A stretch of 64,000 nucleotides of DNA from Marthasterias glacialis (Eukaryota; Echinodermata; Asteroidea; Forcipulatida; Asteriidae), in the NCBI GenBank assembly GCA_911728455.2, contig OU452222.1:27146923-27210922 (forward strand). The letters are read 5' to 3'. Of the stretch, positions 36,219 to 47,333 are shown piece by piece. A program made the translations under genes and the position numbers. The notes below the pieces were generated by a model. It was not told where the DNA came from, ran no database searches, and saw only the letters and a list, made by a program, of their open reading frames with translations. Position 1 is the first letter of the stretch. Each line of letters opens with the position of its first letter.

Positions 36219-36676
36219 ATGGAATCTGATTCGGATGATCGAAGTGGTCTCGAAAAACAGGCTAATTCCACTCGCGTTCAATGTACTTCTCAAAGCCACG
36301 AAGACAGTCAGTCTTCCAGAAGACGAATGGCTGCACGAAGAGCAATAGGAAGACAACGCGGTGCTTTTAGTGGTCGTTCTAACAAATATGACCACTCACA
36401 GAATCGACAGACAAATGTAACTCCAACTGACACTCCACAGAGAAGTACCAACGTCGACAGGGGCGCAAGTGATAGTCACCCCGGAGGTGGTCGACCCGAG
36501 GAGGGTAGATCTTCTTGGGGGAGGGCAGACAATCAGAAACGCTATGGTGGTTTTAAAACCCAGCATGGGCCCCTAAACCCGACCAGACGCAGAGCAGACA
36601 GTGAAAAATCGCAGCGAGGTGACTCCGAGGTCTCGCAGGACTTCTTTAGACGACAAGGTAGAGCGAGCTACCAGGG
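36219..36676 (+). CDS. First coding exon of gene 3 (acidic/Arg-rich N-terminus)
   Basis: 152 codons plus two bases. It begins MESDSDDRSG, is rich in Ser, Arg, Gln and Gly with no Cys fingers, and ends SQDFFRRQGRASYQG at the donor. Gene 4's first exon ends SRDFFRRSGKMSYNG with the same phase, so the DFFRR end is conserved. It looks intrinsically disordered. An acceptor precedes the ATG by three bases. This exon itself is uninterrupted. Confidence 0.75.
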
Positions 36677-37655
36677 GTAAGTTCTTCCCAATTCCCTTGC
36701 AACAATTTGATTTTGCTCGCTTTTTAAAGCACGCAGACAACAATGGTAATTGTCAAAGACCAGTATCCGGACGTTGTGACCAAACATTATCCATCCTCAT
36801 GAATAACAAATTACAGAACTGTAAAAGTTTAAGCGCAATCGGTCATCGGAGTCACACAAAAAATGATTTAAAAAAGAAGTTTTTTTTCTCACAGTTTTCA
36901 AACATCGGGTTTTGGATTAGTGAGATCAAAACTAAATGTTTTAATTGTTTCTCAAAACCTGTAGCATTAGAAGCAACAAAATTTCAAGTGAATTTTTCCA
37001 GCATGACTATCTTCATGTTCCATGTAAGTGATGTGCAAATCTGCAAATATCTGTATTTCCAATCTTAACCTTGTTACGTACACACCTCTTCCAAAAACCA
37101 GTACAAGCTTGTTTGGAAACTCACAAGCAACGCCACGTTTGGGGATGTTTGGCGTATTTCTAAGAATTTAGAAAAATACCCCTTACGACAGCTTTGTATC
37201 TGTGTACCAGATATTTCCGAGCATCTCACCCGTTCCCCTGTACACATTCACGCAACATCACCAACATCAATATTCACATAATTATAAGCACGCAGACATG
37301 AAGCCTCCAGTGGTCGTTCATGTAATGTACACGTCGAGTGTTCAAACCAAACCATAGACGTGACCTTATTATAATGTCAATAGACCGTGACTGTCGATAC
37401 CACAGTACAATACGCAGTCACATATTACAGAAGAACAAGTCAATACAATCACTGAAAAGGTCTACGTGCAAGGCTACATTTTTTCACAACTAAAAAGCAA
37501 AGATCTGTTTCCGCTTCAAATTGTACCAAAGTCACCTCCAGTACTGTTCAATCCACCGGACTGGTGTATGACGGAGGGGGCGGTGGAAGGGGCAGGTACT
37601 TTAACATACGGCAACATTTGATATTCCTGGCAACCACACTTTCATTTTTTTTATT

Positions 37656-37759
37656 AGCTGTTTCGCAGCAAAGCGCAGCGAAACAGCTCTTGTTTATGTT
37701 AAAGTTTTTTTTTTGTTTTTTTTTAAAGCTGTTTCGCAGCGAAGCGCAGCGAAACAGCT
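37656..37759. repeat. Two tandem palindromic units AGCTGTTTCGC...GCGAAACAGCT
   Basis: Each unit is a self-inverted stretch of about 33 bp followed by CTTGTTTNTGTTAAAGTTTT. A single arm (GCGAAACAGCT) appears again at about 40571. This suggests the ends of a larger repetitive element spanning much of 37.66-40.6 kb, which I cannot delimit further. Confidence 0.5.
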
Positions 37760-38660
37760 CTTGTTTTTGTTAAAGTTTTTTCTTTTCTTCTTTTTATTTT
37801 TTATTTTTCAGACACCCGGAAGTGCATTAACAATACACACGTTTCATTATACTGGCTTTATTCGCAATGTTCTAAATATGCAATTGCAATGAAACTTTAG
37901 GTGACTTAAGACATCAGTGCTATAGTATGCATATTGCAATTTCGTCATGATGCCGTCACCAGGTGTCACGTGACGTCATCTTAAAGGTTTGAAATTTAAA
38001 TATTTGAAAATCTGTATCAAATCCGCCACAAGATACCGGAGGTTTCTGTTTGCAGGATTAGGTAGGGATAAATTAGGTCTTCATTTTGTTCAGTGTGCGT
38101 GACCTCACATGACCTCTCTCTTGGTCAAAACCGGAAGTGCACCAGAAGTGCCCTCGTAATTCAATATGTGGTAATTGATATGAAGTTGCTTTCAACGATG
38201 TTAGTGTCCGGGCAGCGTATTTTTTTTCCAGGACGAACGTGGGCAATTTCCATAATTGGGCGTGCGTAAACCCCAAAATATCCTCGCACATGCGTGCTTG
38301 GACTTAAACAGTTGTGAGTTGATTGCGCTATAGTCACGGATCTTAAACAATCGCGGACAAAATAAACAAAGAAACATACAGAGCCCCAAAACAAAACGAT
38401 TCTACATCATCAGGCATCAGGTACAAGATGACACTAACAAAATCGTATTTTTCCATACCAATTTCGAAAACACCCCTAAGATCACAATGAGACAGTGGAA
38501 TACTTTAGGAATGGCCAATTTAGCCTTGATGATGTAACCGATGTCTACAAACTACGAAGAGGGTTGTGGTGATGATTGTGACCAACATACAGATACTCAG
38601 GGGGTAGACAGTGCATTACAAATCGTCACTAGAAGCGATGCCAGTCATGTCGCCCACTCT

Positions 38661-38903
38661 CCCCTGACACAGTCGCCCCCGACAAAGTCGCCCCCTCAAT
38701 TTCAAAGTCACCCCCGACAATCTCGCCCCCCGACAATGTCGCCCCGACAATGTCGACCCCATACAATTTCGCCCCCCCGACAATGTCGCCCCGACAATGT
38801 CGCCCCGACAATGTCGCCCCGACAATGTCGCCCCGACAATGTCGCCCCGACAATGTCGCCCCGACAATGTCGCCCCGACAATGTCGCCCCGACAATGTCG
38901 CCC
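38661..38903. repeat. Minisatellite, 14-bp unit GACAATGTCGCCCC
   Basis: A looser set of GTCGCCCC-containing repeats (38661-38745) becomes a regular 14-bp array to 38903. The unit contains the near-palindrome CGACAATGTCG. Because some unit sums divide by three, open frames appear on both strands; none is a credible gene. Confidence 0.9.
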
Positions 38904-39645
38904 TTTTTTGTATTTTACACAGACATCACCCAGGTCGACCCGAACCCCCAATTTTACCATTTTTGGATACACCTTGGGCTAGCATGATGCGGATAAGTCT
39001 TAATGGGGACTGCAGCTGTTCCATTGCTTTTACAATATTGTATTTGTGATGCACCCAAACTAACCAAAATGTAATGTCGTAATGCAGTATACCTTTTTAA
39101 GTCGTTTCCTCCTATGTTATACAAATGTATGTCTGTCTCTTCTATAATAGGCGCAACCCCTCCCCCCCCCCCCCCTCGCAAAAGAACTGTAACTGTTAAA
39201 GAAGTGCTTTATACTTTATCCACATTTGGTTATGTATCTGTCGGTTGGTCTGGGCTTATGAGAGTACGGCATGAACTGTATACTACAGAAACTGTGGGCT
39301 TTTCTTTAATTGTGGGGTGATGCTCACACTGTTGACTTATTTTGAAAGGCAAGGGACACGGCCGGATAAAATAAGTCTCACTGCCAAGAATAAAAATAAA
39401 CTTTCCTCAAATACAATGAAGAATTGCCAAAATAAATTGCACTACGTTCATGACGATCGTAACAAGGGGAATCAATACAAATAATTAACAGATCAACCAA
39501 ATCAGAACGTAGAAGTGGGTGATGAACACATCGGTTTTTAGCTTGCATGTTTCTAGGATAAGATACACCATAAACCAAAAGGCTCCGATGGTAAAACTAA
39601 CATCAAACTGTGCTACGGAGACCGAGTCCACATGCATTATGTCCT

Positions 39646-39794
39646 GGGGTCGATTTCACAAAGCACTAAGATTCATCTTAAGATGAGATGTCAGTATTAC
39701 CATAGCAATTTTGTATTGTGACATCACACTTTGCTTAGCAACTAAAAGTGATTCGCAGTTAAGATCAATCTTAGCTCTTTGTGAAATCGACCCC
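39646..39794. mobile_element. Short inverted-repeat element (GGGGTCGATTTCACAAAG ends)
   Basis: GGGGTCGATTTCACAAAG at the left is inverted as CTTTGTGAAATCGACCCC at the right, with further pairing of the adjacent CTAAGAT / ATCTTAG segments. 149 bp, able to fold into a long hairpin. This ending is seen in abundant miniature elements of marine invertebrates. Confidence 0.8.
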
Positions 39795-40930
39795 TGGTAG
39801 TATAGTATGGGCAACTCACAACTACATGTATTACGTCGAAGTACGCAAGTGCGAGGGTATTTGGGGTTTACTCACGCCCACTTTATGTTAATTGGGAAAA
39901 AAATACGCGTCCGGGCAAGGTCTGCTCTTCAAAAAAAATACCGATGACGTCATAATATGTAAGAGCGCCCTCTGGTGGCAGGTTGAAAACAGCTCAAATT
40001 GTATTTTGAGAAGATGTGTGTGGCGAAGTTTTTTGTAAGCGCTTCAAAAGTGATACACATGATGCCCGTCAGGCAGTTAACATGTGTGAAGTTTCAGAAT
40101 GATGACGTCATCAGGGGTCACGTGACATGGAATTAAAGGTGCACATTTTGAAGTCGTATATCTCCCGAAGTAAAAGTTTAATTACCTTGAAACTTGGCAA
40201 GATGTTAGATAATGACAAAATCTTGTCAAGTGTAAAATGACGTTACGATGACGTCATCGCATGATTTGTTATGATTGTTCTCTTTTTTGCCACTTTAAGT
40301 CATCATTTGTTAACGGGACATGCTATAATCAAAAACATTCTTTTAAACAGGCTTGATAGGTCATGAAATGTTTGGAAAACAAAGTGACGTCATCATGACG
40401 TCATCATTTGTCACGTTATATCACCTTAAAGGTGCAGTTTTACAAAATATCAATATACAGAATGATTTTGAACTCACAAGGCATTATGTTTTTTTTTATG
40501 TTTTGTGCAAACTCATTTAGTACGCAAAATATAAATTATTTTATTGTCAACAAAATTAAGACGATGATAGCGAAACAGCTGGGTATTCGTTCACGAATAC
40601 AATTGAGCTCTAGTACATTTTTTAAATTGTTCTTCATTCTATTGATTGATTGATTGGTTGATTTTTTTGGGGGTGGGGGTAGGTGGGGGTGTTTCCCTAC
40701 AACTGTGATATTGTATTGAAGTGTCCCTATTTATCAATAATTCATAATGAAAACAAAAATGTGCCGTAAAGGCGGCAGGTATATACAGTGCCGTAACCAG
40801 AACCCTTGCCACAAAAATGTGATAAAAAAATACACATATGAATTGTTTAATACCTTACATAGCCCCACATATTTTGTCTTTGCTTCTGCTTGCCCATCAA
40901 AATATAACTGTCTGGTTATACGCCACTGCT

Positions 40931-41177
40931 GATAATCAATACATTTACTGTCACTTTAGAAGGTGGTATATTTTTAGTACAATCAACCATGTAAGAGAAT
41001 TCACCGCAACAACTCGCTGCCTTGACAATTAAAAAAAATAAGTCTTATATAACCAGTGCACTGGTTATATGAGATTATTATTTTTTTTAATTGTCAAGGC
41101 AGCGAATTGTTGTTGCGGTGAATTCTCTTACATGGTTGATACCACCTTCTAAAGTGACAGTAAATGTATTGATTATT
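40931..41177. repeat. Spacerless palindrome with ~120-bp arms
   Basis: The sequence reads outward from CCAGTGCACTGG (centre 41058/41059) as a near-perfect inverted repeat. Left-arm blocks GACAATTAAAAAAAATAA, GAGAATTCACCGCAACAAC and AAGGTGGTAT are mirrored on the right in order. The left arm has ~10 extra bases near 40970-40983. It lies in the intron of gene 3, 340 bases before its second coding exon. Confidence 0.85.
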
Positions 41178-41520
41178 CACATAACACCCCAGACCACATT
41201 AGCTGGTGGGTATCTTTATATTTTAATTTTAAAACCAACATTACTTTCTCACAAACAACGTTAAAATAGCTATAGCGTGGCTCCATTTTACAGCAATACT
41301 AACGACAATAAAGTCGAGAGAAATAAATGGCAAAAATCAAGATACACAAAAAAGTCAACTTTAATCAGAAATAGAATTGCTACAATTTGCTAAGATTATT
41401 TTCATCGTTGTACAGAGTTGTGGTAAAAAGAAATGGTTATCTCAATGTCAAGCCCTTAGAAAGACCCAGTCGACCTTTAATAACACCGTAACAACGGGAT
41501 GAATTATTCTTTCCTTACAG

Positions 41521-44500
41521 TGTGCCAAGTGGGGACATTCCAAGATGGAGACGAAATCAGAGTGACACTCCTCAAGCCTCTGGGCGGTACAAACGTCAAG
41601 TTCAAGTTGAACACAGGCCGACTGTGAGTCCGATCCCAGAGAAAGAATTACTGGAACTACTCAAAGAGCGACCAACAGACATACTGTCAGGGCTCGTGAG
41701 TAAGAAGGAGGAATGGGCTTCCTTATTAAACAAAGAATTATTCAGTGATGATCTATTTATTCTAACACTGCGTATTTTATACTGCATGTGTGATGTAGAT
41801 TCTGTTCGGGCTGCCAGACTAAATTTAAACATAGTGTTAGATCTGCTAGCGTCCTCTTGCTTTCTCGGTAAGCATATGTCGAGGTATTTAGTTACTTTAG
41901 CCGAGAGGATGCAGTTGGGTCAAGACGGCAATGACAATATTGCTACTGACGTTAACATGATGTTGAAAGTATTGGGAGTGTTTTTGCAACACAAACCATG
42001 CGGTTACAGGGACGTGGGAGTGGTCTTGATTCTTCTTGATAAGGTGACGTCGTCACTAGCATTGGAACGCCAGGCTGATTTGATGATGGAGGTGCAGAAA
42101 TTGAAAGGAAGCTTCCATGCTCTGGAGGAGTCTCAGCAAACCAAACAAACGGTGAAGGTGAAGCCACCACCAAACAACTTCAGAGATATTCCGATCTTTC
42201 CCGACAGTTCAGAGATTCGGAAACCAACAAAGCCATTCCTACGAAAGAACATCATAAAGGGAAGATATCAAGATGTGGAGCATTATCTTGATGTGCAATT
42301 TAGATTGCTGAGAGAGGACTTTGTTGCACCGTTACGGGAAGGTATAACATAGTTTCTCTCTTCAGCAAACAGTCGTCATCAAGATATTCGGGTATACCGT
42401 AACGTCTCCATTCAAAGTAAGAAGATGGGGGAAAATGGTCTGCAGTACACCCTTGAGTTTGATGTTAAAAGGTCGGAAACGTATCAACTGGCAAACCAGC
42501 AAGCTTCTGACATATGGTTCACTTGTCTGTCTTACGAATGACAATTTCCAGCACATCGTCTGTGCGTCTGTGGCAGATAGGTGCGCGAAGGACTTGGAAA
42601 AGGGTCTTGTAGATGTTTGTTTTCTTACCGAAACTAAAAACAAACTCACAGGTACTTTTGGCATGGCAGAATCAACAGCTTATTTTGAAGCCTACCGACA
42701 TGTCTTAATGGGGCTACAACGGATGAAAGTTGACAATTTCCCTTTTGAAAGATACATAGTGAATGTTTCCTCTAATGTTAGAACACCGAAGTATCTGATT
42801 GGAGACTGCTCTGATGTATATGACCTACGATCATTGGTTGTTGACACTGATAGGGTCATTGAGGATGAGGGTATGACGGAGACCTTTATAAATGCAGCCT
42901 GTGTGCCGATTTTAGATCCAGAAAGTTGGCCGGCTTCAGAGGCTCTACATCTCGATGAGTCACAGAAGGCAGCTCTGCAGGCAGCATTGACGAAGGAGTT
43001 TGCCATCATCCAAGGTCCACCGGGAACGGGAAAGACTTACATTGGTCTCAAGATCATGGAATTACTTCTCTACAATATACATACGACACCAGATGCATCT
43101 CCAATTCTTGTGGTGTGCTACACAAACCATGCTCTCGATCAGTTTCTGGAGGGAGTTCTGAATTTCGGTGAGAAAAATTTAGTTCGCGTGGGAAGCCGAA
43201 GTAACAGTGAAGCGCTGCATTGTCATAAGCTTTCCCGTCACAGACGTCGATTTACGAAGCAACAAGAGAATGAGCTTGAAACAACCAAAGCAAAGCTACA
43301 AACAACAAAATCGGACATTCAATTCACACTTTTAGATGTAGCTTTTGCTAAGACGGTCATATATAAAGTAGAGACGCTAAAAATGTTCATGGACGACGCA
43401 CATCGAAAAGAGTTCCTAAAAGATAAAAGAGAAGGGGATCCAACAACAAACCTTCTGAACTGGCTGAATGTAGTTGATATCGAACATGAAAGTGATAGCT
43501 CCGATTTGTCAGATTCAAATAAAGAAAAAGATGAGTTCATTAACGTTGATGATGAAAGCATAAGGATACAGCATGAACGACAAATAGATGATGAAGATGA
43601 CTCAAGTAGTTCTGACGAACAGCGCAAGCAACACAAAATATCCGTTTTAGAACGAAATGCAGCATACAGTATTGATTGCGAAAAACGATGTGGTTCAAAT
43701 TTAGGGTCCACGCCAAAAGAAGAGATTAAAAAGGCTGACGTGATGACTGATCAAGAATCTTTGGGGATCAGAAATGTGTGGAGTCTGACAATAAGCGGTC
43801 GTTGGCGGCTTTACAGACTCTGGCTAAGGAGGTACATTGAAGAGCAGGAGGAGTTGCTGAAGAATTATCGCCTGAGATATAATAGCCTTTCAAAGGAACT
43901 TGAAGCTATGAATGCAAGCAGAGATCTAGAAATCCTCTCAGATGCAAGAGTGATTAGAATGACTACAACAGGTGCAGCCAAATGTCAGTCTGTGCTGCAG
44001 CTTCTTGGTCCCCGTATCGTGATAGTGGAAGAGGCTGCTGAAGTTCTTGAAGCCCATATTATCACCGCCCTGACTGCAAAATGTCAGCATCTCATTCTGA
44101 TAGGAGATCATCAGCAGCTGAAGCCCAATCCAACAGTCTATCGTTTAGCAAAGGTCTTCAACTTGGATACTTCCTTATTTGAACGGATGATCAACAATTT
44201 CGTGCCTTGTCAAACACTGACACATCAGCATCGTATGCGTCCTGAGATCTCAAAACTCATGAAGAAACATTTTTATAAGAACCTCCATGATGATGAATCT
44301 GTGATGGGTTTCGATGACATCAAAGGAGTAACACATAACATGTTTTTCATTGATCACAAGCAGTTTGAAGATGGATCAAGTGATGACAACAAAACCAAAT
44401 CCAACCGGTACGAGGCCGAGGTCCTTATTGAATTGTGTAGGTACTTGTTGTATCAAGGATACAAGCGCTCGCAGATTACCATTCTAACCACCTACTAAGG

Positions 44501-44640
44501 ACAGCTCTTCACATCCAGAAACTCATGGATAAAGCTACCTTCGATGGAGTCCAGGTGTCTGTTGTTGACAATTTTCAGGGAGAAGAAAATGACATCATAC
44601 TTTTGTCTTTGGTTCGAAGCAACGAAGAGGGCTTCAAACC
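41521..44640 (+). pseudogene. Gene 3: N-terminal helical region and helicase part
   Basis: After the acceptor, the frame encodes an N-terminal helical region, PPNNFRDIPIFPD and HYLDVQFRLLREDF, as in gene 1. The helicase has GPPGTGKT at 43014-43037, VEEAAEV near 44025-44045, GDHQQLKPNPTVY near 44105, HRMRPEI near 44230 and, in another frame, DNFQGEENDIILLSLVRSN near 44567-44620. All catalytic motifs are recognisable despite the stops and shifts listed under the whole gene. The acidic insertion (43490-43620) is Ser/Asp-rich. Confidence 0.8.
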
Positions 44641-46030
44641 GTGTATGTGTGGCGTTGTCAAGAGCTCGCATGGGCTTCTATTGCATTGGTAACGGCACCA
44701 TCTTGAAGAAAGCACAAATCTGGCAGGATATCATTGGCACTCTTGAAGCTGGGAACCAAATCGGTTCGACACTGCAACTTGTCTGCCAAAATCACCCTGA
44801 CAAAGTTGCCGAAGTTGCCTCAGCGAAAGACTTTAGAGCTAAGGTCTCACAGGGAGGTTGTGACAGACCGTGTGAGTACATGCTTCCGTGTGACCACGTC
44901 TGTGGATTACTCTGCCATCCATACGATCGTTCACATAAAATATACAAGTGTAAGATACCATGCACAGAGTTTTGCAAACGGAACATACATTTTCGTAAAA
45001 TTGAATGCCATGAATCTGGAAAACCTTGTAAAGTAATGGTTTTGAAATCATTGCCCGTGTGCGGTCATGAATTTCAGGTATATTGCTACGATTTTGAGTC
45101 GGCCACTTGCACCATTCCATGTTTAAAGGAATTGACATTCCTGTGCGAAATTATGTGGACAACGATGCACAATAAAATGTGAAGTGGAGGTTGAGAAAAC
45201 CTTGCCAGATTGTGGTCATGATGTTGTCACCGAAATGTTTCAGAAGCAAATCATTTACACGCTGTTCTCATAAATGCGAAGAAAAGTTAACATGTGGTCA
45301 CAATTGTCCAAACAAATGTGGTAAGTCATGTCCTCAAAGAAAATTGGATTTCAGAAACATAGACTTAGATGACTTGGATTATGAAAATTTCAATAAGTTC
45401 TGTGTAGAAAGGTGTGGAAAGAAATTATCTTGTGGACACGCATGCCCTAATAAATGTTGCGAACCGTGTCCATGTGCATTATTAGTTTCATCAATTGGTG
45501 AATACATTCAACTTGAAGATCGCGCGATTCCACTGATATGTACAACCATGGTGACCAAGATGCTCCCTGCGTGTGGTCACACTGTAACCGAGGAGTGTTA
45601 CAAGGATGTGAAGTTGAAATCTTGCACTGTGATTTGCAACAAGGAGTTACAATGTGGTCACCTATGTAACCAGAAATGTAGCGAACCATGTAAATGTCTA
45701 CGCCCTGTCACGAAAACCCTTCAATCTTGTGGTCATTCGTTTAAGCTTCCCTGCTACAAGGAAGTCGACACTCACGAATGTACTAAGAAATGCCAGAAAG
45801 TGTTAGCATGTGGGCACCAGTGCCCCAATAAATGTAGAGATCCATGCCCAACTGTTTGTCAGCGTTCCATAACAAAGCAACTACCTGGATGTGGCCACAG
45901 TGTGGTCTTGCCTTGTTTTAAAGACGTCGAGTCAGTTGCGTGTTTAGAAAAGTGCACCGAGGTACTATCATGTAAACACAAATGCCCCAACAGATGCGGT
46001 GAGCCTTGTCCGCTTACTGATGATAGTAAT
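44641..46030 (+). pseudogene. Gene 3: last helicase motif and first half of NFX1 finger array
   Basis: It begins with VCVALSRARMGFYCIGN (helicase motif VI), followed by NFX1-type Cys/His repeats: CDRPCEYMLPCDHVCG, then many CGH..C..C units such as CGHNCPNKCGKSCP, CGHACPNKCCEPCP and CGHQCPNKCRDPCP. The finger spacing (about 45 residues per double unit) is more regular than in gene 1 and the array is longer. The host frame reaches the LTR element boundary exactly at a codon end (46030). Confidence 0.8.
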
Positions 46031-46785
46031 TGTGACCAGGATGTAGTTAGAGTCAATAAGAAGGGATACCGAGGAAGAATAGCTTTGCCGTTCACAATTA
46101 TTTATTGATCTGGAAAATAGGAGAGGAAAGAGTCCGTTTATGTGGTGTTGTCTCTCGTGAACATAATTTGAAAGTGATTGGAAATTCATACATTCTCGGA
46201 CTCATAATTAATTAATATAAAACATACAATTCTGACATTAATTATTAAAGGAAATCTTACAATGAAAATGAATAGTTAACTGTACAATAAAAGAACTACG
46301 GGAACGCACTATTGAATGTCGGCTTGAACAATTGCGTTCCCGCCAAAATAATGACAATGGCTACATTGTTGCTGCCACACCTTAAACTAGAAATCCTTAC
46401 GGAAATACACATTAATAGCAGCAAACCTTTAATAATTACTGCAACTTCTATTAACTTTAAGATATATAAATAAATGAAACAGATATAATATAAAAACGAT
46501 GTGAATAAATGGTGTTATATTTACCTGGAAAATAGGAGAGGAGAGAGTCCGTTTATGTGGTGTTGTCTCTCGTGAACATAATTTGAAAGTGAGTGAAAAT
46601 GTGAACGTGAAGCTCATGAGGGCGTAAGTGTAAACAGGTTGATTTGCATAAATAACGTTTCTAAAACGAACTGAATTGGCGGAAGGATAAAATGTAAGGT
46701 AAGTAATACGTTTACAAATGAAAGAAAATAGTACATTTAAAGGAAAAATAAGAAAACTCTGTGGGGTATCTTTATAACCGTCACA
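46031..46785 (-). repeat. 3' LTR (element orientation)
   Basis: Begins TGTGACCAGG and ends AACCGTCACA on the + strand, and is about 99.5% identical to the other LTR. It contains an internal direct repeat of the GGAAAATAGGAGAGG...TCTCTCGTGAACAT block (46112 and 46531). Confidence 0.93.
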
Positions 46786-47333
46786 TTGTTCCCCTCAGTC
46801 GAAAATGTCGTCTTCGGCATTTAACTTAAGTTCTAATATATACATGTACAAAGCTCAAAATGGTTTTCCCTATGTTGCCAATAATTGTTGACATACTCTA
46901 ATTTACCAAATACACTTACTGACTGGCCAAGACTTGAAGTGTATCTAAAGAGTCGGAGGAAAATATTCAACATAGTATAATACCAACACTCTGTTTGATT
47001 TTTTTTTTTTTTTTTTTTTTTTTAGAGAAAACATTAATAATACTGTCCGAACTAAGTAAATGTTACCGTAATCCTTCTGTGTACACTTGAACAGTATTCT
47101 GTATTACCTTAAATTTAAAGGCATTCCCAAAATCTTTCACATATCAACTGACTGTGAAATTAAATATTCACCAATAAACACATTGATATGAATATGCAAA
47201 TACTCATTCTTTTAAATTCCACAAACCAATTTTCAATTTTCAGCTAGTTGCAATTCAAAATGGCAGCTGAAAATAAAGATTAATTGCAAAATTCTCAAAA
47301 TATGGGGGGATTGTTATGTACATTAAAAATGAC

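Larger units (their letters stand above)
36677..41520 (+). other. Intron 1 of gene 3 (4.8 kb), repeat-rich
   Basis: No gene is seen inside it. It carries two GCTGTTTCGC/GCGAAACAGC palindromes, a 14-bp minisatellite, a short inverted-repeat element, TGACGTCA-rich sequence like that at the start of the window (37970, 39945, 40230-40400) and a large palindrome. The last three are listed separately or noted in the findings. Confidence 0.7.

Noticed and set aside
38661-38903. CRISPR-like array
   Set aside because: No unique spacers. Adjacent 14-bp units form a eukaryotic minisatellite.
38541-38987. Overlapping Pro/Arg/Gln-rich or Gly/Arg-rich open frames
   Set aside because: They are produced by the 14-bp minisatellite and show the same low-complexity pattern on both strands.
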